Source: Thermoclostridium stercorarium subsp. stercorarium DSM 8532
GTDB lineage: Bacteria > Bacillota > Clostridia > DSM-8532
DNA: 64,000 nt
Reading direction: 5' to 3'
Assembly: GCF_000331995.1 (NCBI RefSeq)
Contig: NC_020134.1
Location: 372,001-436,000, forward strand
Positions 27,288-38,156 of this stretch are shown piece by piece (position 1 is the stretch's first letter; each line of letters starts with the position of its first letter). A program made the translations under genes and the position numbers. A model generated the notes under the pieces. It had not been told where the DNA came from. It searched no databases and was given only the letters and a program-made list of their open reading frames with translations.

Positions 27288-28814
27288 CTACCTGAAATTT
27301 TCAATTATTTTCTTCACTACTGTCTCATTTGCAAGCATATCCCATATACCCGGGTCTTCCATACCCAGCCTCCATAAGGCAATTCCGTTAATTCCCATGT
27401 TCCATGCCGTCTGGACTTTGGCCCTGATGCTGTCGGTGTTTTCAAACCATACCTGATGTTGCTGTCCCTGGCCATCGGTATACGAGAACCATGGCGTCTG
27501 ACGGTTCATATCAAACTGGATCGTCGCGCCATATTGCTCGGCAAGCTGAATTGCCCTGTCAAAGGAGACATAAGAGCTTGTGTTTGTGGTTAAATTGAAA
27601 TCAAAGCCGAATACCGAAACCGCAGCGGCAATTTTATACCATGGCATTTTTGTTTTGGTGTAATTCAGAACCCTTCTCATCCAAGGGATCGAAACCGGCG
27701 GGCCGGGAGGGCTTCCAGGCCATCCGTATTCGTTGTAAAGCATCACAATGAACTCGTCCACGGCACTTCCTATAGTTGCATAGTCAAAGGGATCTGAAAA
27801 CGGATTGAAAGGCTCATCACTAATCCTTGCCGGTACAGAAGCGGACAGAAAATAACCGTGCGGCCTGAAGGCTTCGGCAATATCCACATACAGTTGGGCC
27901 AGGTTTTCGCTGTCTTCGGTGTAGGCATCTTCTATATCTATGTTTACGCCGTCAAAGTTATACCGTTCCACAAGTTGTACCAGATTTTGCGCAAAGGCAC
28001 GCCGGTTTTGCGGTGACGAAACCAGCTGCCGCACAAGATCCCTTGCCAGCGCCGTTCCGCCTGGGCGGTAAAGCAGGTTGTGAACCACCGGAAGAACCTT
28101 TATATTGTTTCTGTGGGCTACCGCCACAATTACGCGGATATCCTGATCGGTGAACTGAAAAAATCTGTCAATCTGGGTCGGATCATTCCGGCTTATCTGA
28201 TAAAAGAAAAGATAAACACCCGACAATTGGGAAACATTGTCTGCAAAAGACGTGTACGATCCGGGAAGCCCCGGTCCTTCGGCCAGGGTGTAAAAACCTA
28301 TAATGGGCTGAACCGGCCTTATGCTGTCATGCGCATCCAAAGTTACTATGTCTTCCGAAATCCAGCCGAAAGTGCCGTTGAAAAGCCCTACCTGATACCA
28401 CCCGTTCCTGTAACCAACCACAGGAAGGCGTGCTCCCTGCTGCATAACCGCAACCGACGCAAAATTTGTGCCCGGCCCGTTTCTTACGTTTGCCATTGGT
28501 GTATTGACTATCACTTCGGTGTAAAAAGGTATTAATATCCTTTGTCCCGCATAGATGGTGGTGTTTTCGATCCCGTTCAGCTCGGCGAGGGCCTGAATTG
28601 TTGTACCAAAAAGGCGGGCAAGGCCGTAAAGCGTATCACCGGCCCGGACGGTGTACTGAAATGCCCTCCCGGGAACGGGTGGGATATAAATACCCTGTCC
28701 GATATTCAGGTCGGTGCTCTGGAGTTTATTAGCCTCGACGAGGGTTTCAACGGTTGTTCCGAAACGCCTGGCTATTTGATAGAGACTGTCTCCGGCAACA
28801 ACGGTATACCACAT
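27288..28814 (-). CDS. LysM-SH3-GH18 spore cortex/peptidoglycan hydrolase (SleL/YaaH-like)
   Basis: About 508 residues. Two LysM repeats (YTVVAGDSLYQIARRFG and YTVRAGDTLYGLARLFG) are followed by an SH3-like domain (MANVRNGPGTNFASVAVM) and a GH18 barrel. The catalytic motif FDGVNIDIED keeps the DxxxDxE core, so it should be active. This order matches the spore germination enzymes YaaH/SleL; no signal peptide is present, as in that family. The ATG at 28814 is preferred, since GGGTG lies ahead; an upstream GTG would add three residues. Confidence 0.9.
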   Translation of the reverse strand: MWYTVVAGDSLYQIARRFGTTVETLVEANKLQSTDLNIGQGIYIPPVPGRAFQYTVRAGDTLYGLARLFGTTIQALAELNGIENTTIYAGQRILIPFYTEVIVNTPMANVRNGPGTNFASVAVMQQGARLPVVGYRNGWYQVGLFNGTFGWISEDIVTLDAHDSIRPVQPIIGFYTLAEGPGLPGSYTSFADNVSQLSGVYLFFYQISRNDPTQIDRFFQFTDQDIRVIVAVAHRNNIKVLPVVHNLLYRPGGTALARDLVRQLVSSPQNRRAFAQNLVQLVERYNFDGVNIDIEDAYTEDSENLAQLYVDIAEAFRPHGYFLSASVPARISDEPFNPFSDPFDYATIGSAVDEFIVMLYNEYGWPGSPPGPPVSIPWMRRVLNYTKTKMPWYKIAAAVSVFGFDFNLTTNTSSYVSFDRAIQLAEQYGATIQFDMNRQTPWFSYTDGQGQQHQVWFENTDSIRAKVQTAWNMGINGIALWRLGMEDPGIWDMLANETVVKKIIENFR

Positions 28815-28975
28815 ATAAAACACCCGATATCTGAATTTCTTTAATAACCAGTATATGTTTAATCTGCCGGCATGTGATGAAAGAGGTTTTTAATGTATTA
28901 AAAATCGTAATACGCAATGTCGATATTAATACTGAGATATAACCGTTTTAAACTATTTCTGTGAGGTGTGATTTG

Positions 28976-31900
28976 GTGAAATACTTAAAAAGGTTTACCG
29001 CTTTGACTATCGTTTTGGCAATCTTCATCGGAATAATATCGCCTTTGCTTGAACCTTCCTTTGCTGCAAATGAAGTATTTAACCCGACGATTACATATAA
29101 TTCGTCCACAGGAAGATGGGATATTTCATGGACGGCAATTGACGGTACCGATCATTATTTTTTAACATACCATGAGCCGGACGAAAACAGTCCTAACGGC
29201 GTAAAATTGGTTGAAATGGACGGCAGTGTAACATCAGGGAAGAATGTGGTGAGCCTTTCCCTTCTCCCCGATCATATATATGATTTTACCTTTAAATTCA
29301 CTTATGGAAATGATACCGTGCGTTTCAGAAACAAGTTCAACGAACTGGTTTTACAGGATACCGTTTTCTTCCTGGCCGATATAACCTTTGAAGGTACGTC
29401 CTTTAACGACAGGGGCGGAATTCTGGACAACAGCTATGACACAAACAGTACCGGACCCGATGAACCCGTTACGAAAATATTTAGCGGGCACAAACCGCAA
29501 ATAACGCTGAGATGGAAAGTTCCCACAATTTACTATGCAGGAAAGGGCATTGTCAGAATTACTGAGCTGCAGGCCGGTGAATACGGCATTCTGGAACCGG
29601 GAAGCGCGAATACTATTGATTACTGTTATTTTCATATCCGTATGAACGAAATAACCGACAGAGTGACACCGAAAAATTACCGGACCGCCTTGGAGAACGG
29701 CAAGATAATTGTAAAAGAAACGGGTGATGAGGTCTCGGGTTTTGGGGCCGACGGTGCCGTAACGGATAAAGACGGGTTTGTCTCCATTGTTCTGGATCAG
29801 TCGGACGGCATAGAGGCGGGAACCGAGTATGCCAATGTGGATATTCGCCTGTTTTTCTGGGATAAAGACAAGGATCAGCAGGTTCTTTCAACGAGGCTTC
29901 TTAACGGTTACGGTGCCGGACAGGGTTTTTCAGTCGTAAACAGGGATATAGTTTTCCAGAATCTCACCCTGGACTCCATATTTACGCCGATGCGTTTTGA
30001 AGTTTATAAGGTGGACATTGATAAAATTGAAGTAAGAATAAAAAAGATAAAAAACAAGAATTATCCTAATTTGTATTATCAGGTTCAGGAAGCAGGCGCG
30101 GTCTCCGATTTCCTTGAAGGCCAGTCCAGCCTGAGCGGCGGGATAAAAATGCCCGACGCCAGCATTCCCGACAGTGTCGGCTGGGGCAGCATAATAATTG
30201 AAGTGCCGCTGAATGAAAACGGCGAACATCCTCAATATTATTACAGAGTGGTTGTAACCGACGGCGATTCCAAAACTCCCCTCGGTTCACTGGCCATTGA
30301 TTTAAGCAAGCTGGATCAGGATACTGGAAAACCGCCCGTCCCGAGGGAGATTGAAGTACAGCCGATATACCAGGGAAAGCAGAAAGTGAATGTTAACGGC
30401 ACAGAGGTCAAGATTCCGCTTACAAAGATAAGAGTTTCGTTTGAAAAGCCGCTTTTCTGGGACAGTATGGACGAAAACAGTAGTCTTTCTTTCCATGTTC
30501 TTTTAAGCACATACCTGTCCGACAATGTAAAGGAAAGCGAAACGAAAAAAATAGGTGAGCCCGAAGTCACGGTTAACTTACCCGTTAAGGAAAAAAGGGT
30601 GGCGGTAATCACGAGGGACCAGATTAAAGAAGATGAAAGTACAGGAAGGCTTTATTTCGAGATTGGCGGAATTGAAACCGATCAAAACGGGAATGTAAAA
30701 AGAAACAGACTGTTCACCGACTTTGGGCTGGATTTTGAAAATGATAAGGGTTATCCGGATTTTCTCGTACCCAATACAAAATATTATTTAAGAATGTTTA
30801 CCACATGGAGCAAGGATGACGGCGCAGTAAGATGGGTTGACGGGAATATGGCGGATTTGAGTGAAATTATATCCTACATATCCCCGGTGGTAAGTTTTAC
30901 AACCTATCCTACCCGCGATATGCCCATACCCGTTCCGAATTTTACTCTGGAACTGGATCCGAAGGATGAAATAGATCCTGAAACGGGTAAGCCTGTTTTT
31001 AACGGAATAAGGGTAAGTTTTTCAAAGATACTCGGTAACGAAGACTGGGCAAAATACACGGATGTAGCCGAGGGAAGAAGGATAAAGTATGAACTGTATA
31101 TGGCGGACAGTAACGATCCGGACAGCTTTGCCCTCGTGGATGAAATTGTATCCACATACCCCGATAATAATCCGAATACGGTTTTATCCGCAATGGTAAC
31201 CCAATACCCTGACGGAACGGCGCTTAAGCCCAATATGACATATTATTTCAAAATGAGGGCCATACTGTATGTCAATGTTGACGATGATTTCCTGATGGGC
31301 GAGGCAACCCCTGCCAAATCAATTACAACGCCAAAAACCGATTCGGGAAGCATGGACGATCTTGTACGTCTGCCCAGAACGCCCGTTGAATTTTCCATAG
31401 CTACAAATGAACAGGGTGAACTGGAACTTACCGATTCCAAGGTTGTTCTCACCTGGCTGCATGCCGAGCAGGACGTAACTTACGAAATAGTTTGCACCAC
31501 GAAGAGATTAAGTCCCGACGCCACACTGGAGGACTATATCAACGACGAATATCATGTGGGCGACGAAAAAAATCCGGGGTTTCTGGTTGTATATAAGAAC
31601 TATAAAACCAACAGCAATGACACTGAATTGAATATAGACGTGCTGAATACAAAACTGTACGAATTGGGTTTCACCTATAACGAAAACAATGATCGGTGGG
31701 TTCGTTTCCCTGTGAACCTTCCGTTCTTAAAGCCTAACCGCCTTTATTATTTCAGCATCAGGGCAGTTCGCAACAGAGGTACTGAAAATGCCGCATACAG
31801 CAAATGGGTAAGCATACCGGTTACCACCAAAATGGTGTCCGCGCCCAAATTCCTTGAAGCCGTGGCAGATGTCCAGCTTGGTTTTAATATAAAACTGACA

Positions 31901-34006
31901 GGAGGAATTCCGGCGGAGAATCTCAGGGTAATGCTGAAAAAGGCGGATCAGCCCGAATATTCGTATGTGGAACTGCCCCGCTCAAAATATTCGGTTGTAA
32001 GGGACGGAACAACATATTATTTCAGAATTTATGATCTCGAGCCGGATACATGGTATGACATACTGCCGTTTTATAAGGACGGCGATGACACCTACTGGTA
32101 CGACAGCGATGACAAAAAATGGGGCACAGATTACAGTTCGCCAATACAAATGAAAACAAGAAATACGCTGAACGAGATTGAAATACGTTTTGAAGGCGAA
32201 CCGCTTTATGAATATTTCATAGAACTGAGAACCGATGATTATGATGATTATGTGACGCTGGAATATGATAAGGACGAAGAGGACAGCGATTACGGATATA
32301 CCCTGAAAGACGGTACGAGAATTGAATTCTACAGGGAAAAAACGGCAGCATACGTAGAAGACAAGGAAAGCGACAAGTACATGTATTATGCCAAAATATA
32401 TCAGGCAAGGCAGAAAAAAAGCGACGGGACATATGTAAGAAAACCGCTCTTATCGAACACATGGTACTATATTAAAGTTTGGGCGAGAAACGTGGAAGAT
32501 TCAAACCACGTCGGTCCTGTTAAAGTGCGCACCGACTTCAGCCAGAAGGATTACGATGACGAGCATAAGCAGGACGAAATAAAGGACATATTTGAATCAA
32601 AGGCAGACGAGCTTACCAAAAAGCTTTATTTCACCGTTGACGAGGGAAATAAGACTTATAACAGAGTGCTTCTCAAGGGCGCGATGATTTCAAACCTTTT
32701 AAAGGCATCGGGATATTCGGGAGTTACCGTTGACATTTCAAAGGAAAAAACCGACGTAAATAAGGATATAATTATAGTCCCGATGGAAATAATCGAAACG
32801 CTGCAGAGGACAAACAGCCGCCTGACCGTTAAACTCTTCGGCGGAGAACTGGCCCTTACTGCGGACTCAATAAACCCGGATATCCTGAATAAAAATACAG
32901 GGGTAACCGGTGTGAAGGAAACAATGCTTGAAATAACCGTGGAAAGAAAATCAGCGGGATCGGTGTCCCCTGATCCGACTTATTCGTATGTTTCAAAGGT
33001 TTTTGATATCGGCTTTAATTCTCTGAACATGAGAAGAACCTATTTGGAGATTAACAGTATTATTTATGACATCCTGAAGAACCCGAATGCGTCAGGGCCG
33101 TTTAAATACGGTATCCTTGACAGGGAACTCAACAGGCTTCTTGAAAATAAAAGCACGCTGACGTACAAAAGCTACAGCGATTTGGAAAAAGTGGTGGAGC
33201 TTGCCATAGAAAACGTGGAAGCGGAACTGTCGTCATACATTAAGGATATTCTTGACGGAGGAAGGGGATTTTCGGCTTCCATAATAAAGAGAAACGAGCT
33301 TTCCGAACTTACAGGGGGAGTTAAACTGAAGATTCTCCACAGCGGTTCGGATAACCTGGTTGAGCCATATGTACTGCCCCACGGTCAGAAGGCATGGGTG
33401 GAACCGTCGGGTATCAAGGGCTGGCTGTATCCGTATCTGCTTGTAACCGCAAAAACAGCCGGTGAATATACGGTTTTAAGCAAGCCACAGATTTACGTAC
33501 ACGAAACCGGCGGTTATGTTGATCCCAACCTGGACAGGCTAAGCAAGAAATACGATTTGGTGAGCGTATTCGGAAGAACTCTTTATCCGGGAGATTTTGT
33601 TACGGGGGAAAATGCTGTTAAACTCTTTGAGATAGTGACTGAAACGTCAGGATTGGTGAAAGGACTTTCAGTCGCGGGAAAAATAAATTATTATGGAATA
33701 GGGGATATTATTCCCGTTTCATCGGTGAACAGGGATATAAACAAGGGCCAGGCGGATTCGCTGGCAGTGGAAATTTACGCATTCAAGACCGGAGTGCCGT
33801 CAAAGACAATGAAGCCTTCGTCATATATGTACATTAAAAATGCCGACAAAATCCCCGATGCTATTTACAACAGGGTTGTAATAGCACTGGATTTGGGTAT
33901 TACCGAACTTGAATCCGATTATTCATATAACGCTGACAAAAAAGCGACTGTAGAAGATCTGTTGAACGCAGTGGTTACAGTGCTGAAAATTCTGGGTGAA
34001 TGGTAA
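28976..34006 (+). CDS. Giant secreted fibronectin-III-repeat protein, SLH-like C-terminus
   Basis: About 1,677 residues. A GTG at 28976 with GAGGTG upstream gives a signal peptide (KYLKRFTALTIVLAIF, cut after PSFAA). The body is a series of FN3-like domains, each ending in a strand such as NTKYYLRMF, NMTYYFKMR, NRLYYFSIR or NTWYYIKVW, about 130-160 residues apart. Near 1,250 a domain (IIVPMEIIETLQRTNSRLTV) resembles the beta-rich module found before surface-layer anchors. The tail (VVIALDLGITELE plus ATVEDLLNAVVTVLKIL) is a degenerate SLH-like unit. It is probably a cell-surface protein; its ligand is unknown. Sixteen bases separate it from the related next gene. Confidence 0.88.
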   Translation: MKYLKRFTALTIVLAIFIGIISPLLEPSFAANEVFNPTITYNSSTGRWDISWTAIDGTDHYFLTYHEPDENSPNGVKLVEMDGSVTSGKNVVSLSLLPDHIYDFTFKFTYGNDTVRFRNKFNELVLQDTVFFLADITFEGTSFNDRGGILDNSYDTNSTGPDEPVTKIFSGHKPQITLRWKVPTIYYAGKGIVRITELQAGEYGILEPGSANTIDYCYFHIRMNEITDRVTPKNYRTALENGKIIVKETGDEVSGFGADGAVTDKDGFVSIVLDQSDGIEAGTEYANVDIRLFFWDKDKDQQVLSTRLLNGYGAGQGFSVVNRDIVFQNLTLDSIFTPMRFEVYKVDIDKIEVRIKKIKNKNYPNLYYQVQEAGAVSDFLEGQSSLSGGIKMPDASIPDSVGWGSIIIEVPLNENGEHPQYYYRVVVTDGDSKTPLGSLAIDLSKLDQDTGKPPVPREIEVQPIYQGKQKVNVNGTEVKIPLTKIRVSFEKPLFWDSMDENSSLSFHVLLSTYLSDNVKESETKKIGEPEVTVNLPVKEKRVAVITRDQIKEDESTGRLYFEIGGIETDQNGNVKRNRLFTDFGLDFENDKGYPDFLVPNTKYYLRMFTTWSKDDGAVRWVDGNMADLSEIISYISPVVSFTTYPTRDMPIPVPNFTLELDPKDEIDPETGKPVFNGIRVSFSKILGNEDWAKYTDVAEGRRIKYELYMADSNDPDSFALVDEIVSTYPDNNPNTVLSAMVTQYPDGTALKPNMTYYFKMRAILYVNVDDDFLMGEATPAKSITTPKTDSGSMDDLVRLPRTPVEFSIATNEQGELELTDSKVVLTWLHAEQDVTYEIVCTTKRLSPDATLEDYINDEYHVGDEKNPGFLVVYKNYKTNSNDTELNIDVLNTKLYELGFTYNENNDRWVRFPVNLPFLKPNRLYYFSIRAVRNRGTENAAYSKWVSIPVTTKMVSAPKFLEAVADVQLGFNIKLTGGIPAENLRVMLKKADQPEYSYVELPRSKYSVVRDGTTYYFRIYDLEPDTWYDILPFYKDGDDTYWYDSDDKKWGTDYSSPIQMKTRNTLNEIEIRFEGEPLYEYFIELRTDDYDDYVTLEYDKDEEDSDYGYTLKDGTRIEFYREKTAAYVEDKESDKYMYYAKIYQARQKKSDGTYVRKPLLSNTWYYIKVWARNVEDSNHVGPVKVRTDFSQKDYDDEHKQDEIKDIFESKADELTKKLYFTVDEGNKTYNRVLLKGAMISNLLKASGYSGVTVDISKEKTDVNKDIIIVPMEIIETLQRTNSRLTVKLFGGELALTADSINPDILNKNTGVTGVKETMLEITVERKSAGSVSPDPTYSYVSKVFDIGFNSLNMRRTYLEINSIIYDILKNPNASGPFKYGILDRELNRLLENKSTLTYKSYSDLEKVVELAIENVEAELSSYIKDILDGGRGFSASIIKRNELSELTGGVKLKILHSGSDNLVEPYVLPHGQKAWVEPSGIKGWLYPYLLVTAKTAGEYTVLSKPQIYVHETGGYVDPNLDRLSKKYDLVSVFGRTLYPGDFVTGENAVKLFEIVTETSGLVKGLSVAGKINYYGIGDIIPVSSVNRDINKGQADSLAVEIYAFKTGVPSKTMKPSSYMYIKNADKIPDAIYNRVVIALDLGITELESDYSYNADKKATVEDLLNAVVTVLKILGEW

Positions 34007-34021
34007 CGGAAGGTGAACATC

Positions 34022-37000
34022 ATGAGAAAACGGGCTAAAGTGGTTGCGGCGCGTATAATTGTATGGCTTATCATAATAACCATGGTTGCGGCTTTTGTGG
34101 TGGATTTGGCGTATGCCCAGCAGGCATTGCCGTCCACGCCGCCTCAGAATGTAAGAGTGTCGGATATTGGCTATGAGGATACCGCAAAGCAGAACTGGTT
34201 TGTGGAATTTGCGTGGGATTCGCCGAGTTTTCCTGCTGATATTGCAAGAAGTAAGTCACAGGTTTTTTATTTTAACAAGGTCGAGCGGGGAACGGGGAAG
34301 CTGTTGGAGGACGTAATCCAGTTTACCCTGGCTGAAAGCGCCAAAAACTTCAATCCCGTCAGATATGGAATTGATCTTGAACATGGTACCATTTATGAAT
34401 TTTACGGAAAGTCCAGATACACTTACGGCCAGTATGAGGAGTATACATTTACGTCAGGAAAGTCTAACCGGGTTAAATTTCTTACCGGACTTGAGTTCGG
34501 TGCTGAAGTTATTCCGGGAACAAATGATATAAGAATAGTATGGGACGATGTATGGGATACCGACGGCAGAATAGATTACAGAATATTAATCTCCGATACG
34601 ACAAACTTTACTCAGCCCCCGGCAATACCCGATATCATCGGGGCTGATATAGGAACCGAAAGAAGCAAGGTCACGGTTTCGGGAGGGAAACTGGAGTATA
34701 TTTATACAGGAGCGCTGCCGGGAAGAGAATATTCCATAAAAATTATACCCCTTGTGGATTCGGATGTGGCTGTAACGCCTGTCGATGAACTGCCGGTTGT
34801 AAGGGTTAAAACCGAAATTGTTCTGAAAGCCCAGTATCTGGGCGAAACCATCGACGGCGACGGCGTAAAGTGGCTGAGATGGATGCTGCTCTGGGACCCG
34901 ATTGTTAAAGGTTCCATCGGAAACGTCACGTTTACAAAGGTGCAGTATAAGTTGTACCGGTATGATGAAAACGGAAATGAAACACTTTTTGCGGTGGTGG
35001 AGGACAACGACCGCATAGAAGTGAAAATAAGGCCTGAAGACGTTGATAAATATAAATACAAAATAGAAGCTGACGCTTACAGGCCCGACGGTACATATGT
35101 GCCTTTTTATTCCTCCACGAAGATTTCCTTAAAGACCCAGGTGCCGGAATATCCTGTAAGCCCGGAATTTGTGGATAGGTTTGACAATGCCGATCCTGAG
35201 CCCCTGTATTTTGATGATCTTTTAACCGAAACCAGCGCAACACTGCTGTGGCTTCCTCCTGTTTCCGGCGAAGGCGGCATTGACGCTGACGTCTATTATG
35301 ATCTGTATTTATGCGAAAGCATAAACGATGTGGATTTGGACGTACTGCCGCCCATCACTAAAAGAATAGCGTCGAACATTATCATTGGTGAACAGAACAG
35401 GGTCAAAGAGCTGAACACAGGAAGGGTAATCGGCTATCGCTATACAATTACCAACCTTAAGCCCAATACGACATATTACGCCGTACTGGTCGCCAAAAAG
35501 AATTTTCTTGTGGAAAGCAAAGACGGCGAATATATGGTTTCAATGCCGTTTGAATCAAAGCCTGCCATAAAGGCGATAATTACAAAACCTGACAAAGCGG
35601 CCGAAAAACCTTTGGCGCCGCCTTCTCCGCCCTTCAGGTTAAAACCCGGCGACGCAATAGGCACGAACAGTGTTTCCCTGCAGATGGAAAAGACGTGGAA
35701 GGAAATGTACAACAAAGAACTTGGAAAATGGCTGTATGTTATTCGCAGGGACGATCCCGAAGGAAAGAAGACCGACGGGTTTTACAACAGGAATAATTCA
35801 TACACATATGAGGAATATGAGGCAAACAGTAATCTTTCTGACGATGATCCCGACAAGAAGCCGGTGCGGGAAATAAATTACAATGCGGGCTGGGAAATAA
35901 GAATTCATTGTGTTGAGTATGCCACGGCCCTTGAGAACGTAAAGAATATTACCGGCAGGGATTATATCTCCTATAATGATCTGAGCAAAAATTATGTCCT
36001 TGATTTGCAAAAGGCTGTTTCACCTGCCATAATACCTGATTTCAATCCGGGTGAAAACACGGTATTCTATTTTGATGCGAACGGGCTTGACCCGAATAAG
36101 ACTTATTTGATTTGGATTACCGTTTATAATACCGACGGCGGCGTGGAATCAGACCCGTCGGATCCGATTGTTGTGACTACTCTGCCCGAATATCCGTCGG
36201 TTATCGAGTATCCGACAGTTCCCACCGATTTAAAGGGCATAGCCGGGGATACTTATGTAGATCTTTACTGGACCTACCGAGAGGGCTACAGCTATAATAT
36301 CCGGTATGGTACGGTGGACAATGTGAATGATTCGGGGAACACCACAATAACCGTAACCTATGAGCAGCTGAAAAACCAGCCGTATTTGAGGGTGGAAAAG
36401 CTTAAAGCCAATACCGTTTATTATTTCTGGATACAGGCGGTATCTCCAACCGAATACGGAGGTGTGACTTCGGAATGGAGCAAAACCCTTGTGGTTAAGA
36501 CCGAACCCTACAGTCCTCCGCCAAGGCCGAGAGGGTTTGGAATAAAGAATACTCCGGATGCCATAACCGAAAACAGCATATTCTATGAATGGATACCCGA
36601 TGAAAATGTGGTATTCATTCTGGAAATATCTGAAAACGCCGATTTTTCAGAGTCCACTGAATATGTTGTCGATGCTTCCGAATACAGGGTGACAGGGCTG
36701 AGATCCAATTTTGCATATTACGCAAGGCTGTATTCGTACAGTGAAGAAACAGGCCTGAGATCGGAACCCACGGCAGTAGTTACGGTTATAACCCGCAAGG
36801 GAAGATCTGAGTATGACGCGGATGTGCCCCCATATGACGAGATTACAGGCGACATGGTGGAAATAGACGGAGTGGCAGTTGACGGCGTATGGACCGCAAG
36901 GGTGCTGGGAGTAAATGCTCACAGGCTTTCTGAAAAAATAAGGAACATGAATGTTCATACATTTTCAATAGACCTTACTAACCCGCCGCCAAATACCAAA

Positions 37001-37978
37001 ATTATACGTGTTGAGCTGGGCGGCGAAGTGGTTGAAACTTTGTCCGGGGTTATGCAAAACCTTGTAATTAAGACACCCGGCGCCGAAATAACTGTTATTC
37101 CCGGAAGTTTTCTGAAAGACACGTATTTCAGGCTGAAGCAGAATTTCAGTGATGTAACGGTAAGAATTGATGTAAGAACGCCGGAGTCCGGGTTTAGGCC
37201 TGAAGATAACAGGCAGTTTGTAATTCCTGTTACCGGGATTAGCGTAACCGCAGGGCTGGACGAGAGCTTCTACCCGATAGGTGATTTTGCTCGCCCTGTA
37301 AGGGTGGCGTTTTCGCTTGAGCCTGAAAAGGCGGAAGGTTCGGATACCCGGTTTTATGACTTTGACGACGGAAAATGGTATGCCGTAAAAAATTTATATT
37401 CTCCGGAAGAACAGAAAATTATGGTTTACCCTGAAAAAAGCGGAGCCATTGCAGTAACAACGGCCTATACCGTTCGGAACGTCAGTTCCGGTGATTCCGG
37501 CCTTGATGCCGTAATCCGGAATATAACGTCAAAATACGAAATGCCTTCGCTTTCAGGGCGCAACATTGATTACTCAAAGAAGCTTACGATTAATGAAGGC
37601 ATGAAATATTTGTTTGACGTTATTCCTTATGATTACGGAAATGCGAATATAACTGAAAAAGCCGTAAGGGCCGGGCTTTTGCATTCGCAGTATATAAACT
37701 CTGGTACGCAGCCGCTGAGAACCGATCAGGCCATTTATGCGGCGGTTATGGTGCTGCGCAGAAAGACCGGAATTAATATATCCGGATACTCAGTCTCTCC
37801 GGAATACAACGCTTTCATGAATTCGGTACAGGAGCCGTTTAAAGAAGCGGTCGCCTTTGCAGTTTCCAACGGCCTGCTGGACGGTTATGTAAATGAAATG
37901 AAACCCGGTAGTACAATTACGTTGCGGGAACTGTTGAGAATAATTGAAAGAATTCTTGTTTACGCCGGAGAGATTTGA
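34022..37978 (+). CDS. Second giant secreted fibronectin-III-repeat protein, SLH-like C-terminus
   Basis: About 1,318 residues. ATG 34022 follows GGAAGGTG. The signal peptide is IIVWLIIITMVAAFVV with cleavage near AYAQQ. FN3-like domains end in strands such as GREYSIKIIPL, NTTYYAVLVAKK, NKTYLIWITVYN and NTVYYFWIQAVS. A Pro-rich linker (PLAPPSPPFRLKPGDA) sits near 540. The C-terminal region repeats the pre-anchor module (LVIKTPGAEITVIPGSFLKD) and ends in a better SLH match (EAVAFAVSNGLLDGYVNEM). It is paralogous to the preceding protein in architecture and surely co-transcribed with it. Confidence 0.88.
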   Translation: MRKRAKVVAARIIVWLIIITMVAAFVVDLAYAQQALPSTPPQNVRVSDIGYEDTAKQNWFVEFAWDSPSFPADIARSKSQVFYFNKVERGTGKLLEDVIQFTLAESAKNFNPVRYGIDLEHGTIYEFYGKSRYTYGQYEEYTFTSGKSNRVKFLTGLEFGAEVIPGTNDIRIVWDDVWDTDGRIDYRILISDTTNFTQPPAIPDIIGADIGTERSKVTVSGGKLEYIYTGALPGREYSIKIIPLVDSDVAVTPVDELPVVRVKTEIVLKAQYLGETIDGDGVKWLRWMLLWDPIVKGSIGNVTFTKVQYKLYRYDENGNETLFAVVEDNDRIEVKIRPEDVDKYKYKIEADAYRPDGTYVPFYSSTKISLKTQVPEYPVSPEFVDRFDNADPEPLYFDDLLTETSATLLWLPPVSGEGGIDADVYYDLYLCESINDVDLDVLPPITKRIASNIIIGEQNRVKELNTGRVIGYRYTITNLKPNTTYYAVLVAKKNFLVESKDGEYMVSMPFESKPAIKAIITKPDKAAEKPLAPPSPPFRLKPGDAIGTNSVSLQMEKTWKEMYNKELGKWLYVIRRDDPEGKKTDGFYNRNNSYTYEEYEANSNLSDDDPDKKPVREINYNAGWEIRIHCVEYATALENVKNITGRDYISYNDLSKNYVLDLQKAVSPAIIPDFNPGENTVFYFDANGLDPNKTYLIWITVYNTDGGVESDPSDPIVVTTLPEYPSVIEYPTVPTDLKGIAGDTYVDLYWTYREGYSYNIRYGTVDNVNDSGNTTITVTYEQLKNQPYLRVEKLKANTVYYFWIQAVSPTEYGGVTSEWSKTLVVKTEPYSPPPRPRGFGIKNTPDAITENSIFYEWIPDENVVFILEISENADFSESTEYVVDASEYRVTGLRSNFAYYARLYSYSEETGLRSEPTAVVTVITRKGRSEYDADVPPYDEITGDMVEIDGVAVDGVWTARVLGVNAHRLSEKIRNMNVHTFSIDLTNPPPNTKIIRVELGGEVVETLSGVMQNLVIKTPGAEITVIPGSFLKDTYFRLKQNFSDVTVRIDVRTPESGFRPEDNRQFVIPVTGISVTAGLDESFYPIGDFARPVRVAFSLEPEKAEGSDTRFYDFDDGKWYAVKNLYSPEEQKIMVYPEKSGAIAVTTAYTVRNVSSGDSGLDAVIRNITSKYEMPSLSGRNIDYSKKLTINEGMKYLFDVIPYDYGNANITEKAVRAGLLHSQYINSGTQPLRTDQAIYAAVMVLRRKTGINISGYSVSPEYNAFMNSVQEPFKEAVAFAVSNGLLDGYVNEMKPGSTITLRELLRIIERILVYAGEI

Positions 37979-38080
37979 ATTTTGTCAACAGCCGCAAGGA
38001 AGGAATTTTGGCTTGTAATTTAATGAAAAAATCTGGAAAATGATACAGGAAATTAATGATGCATTTGTTGTCATTTATAG

Positions 38081-38156
38081 TATAATATTAATGGCTTTGG
38101 AAAGGTAGAAGTTTGGCAGCTTATTTGTTTACATAAGTTGCCAGACTTTCCTTTTT
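38081..38156 (+). terminator. -10 box followed by a 16-bp hairpin and T-run (terminator or short RNA)
   Basis: A stem of 16 pairs with two G-U wobbles (38109-38124 with 38133-38148; core TTTGGCA / TGCCAGA) is followed by TCCTTTTT. It is 130 bases past the FN3 stop, and a perfect TATAAT at 38081-38086 lies just upstream without a good -35. It may end the FN3 transcript or form a short independent RNA of about 65 bases. The rest of the 37979-38325 gap, up to murA, shows no gene. Confidence 0.6.
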
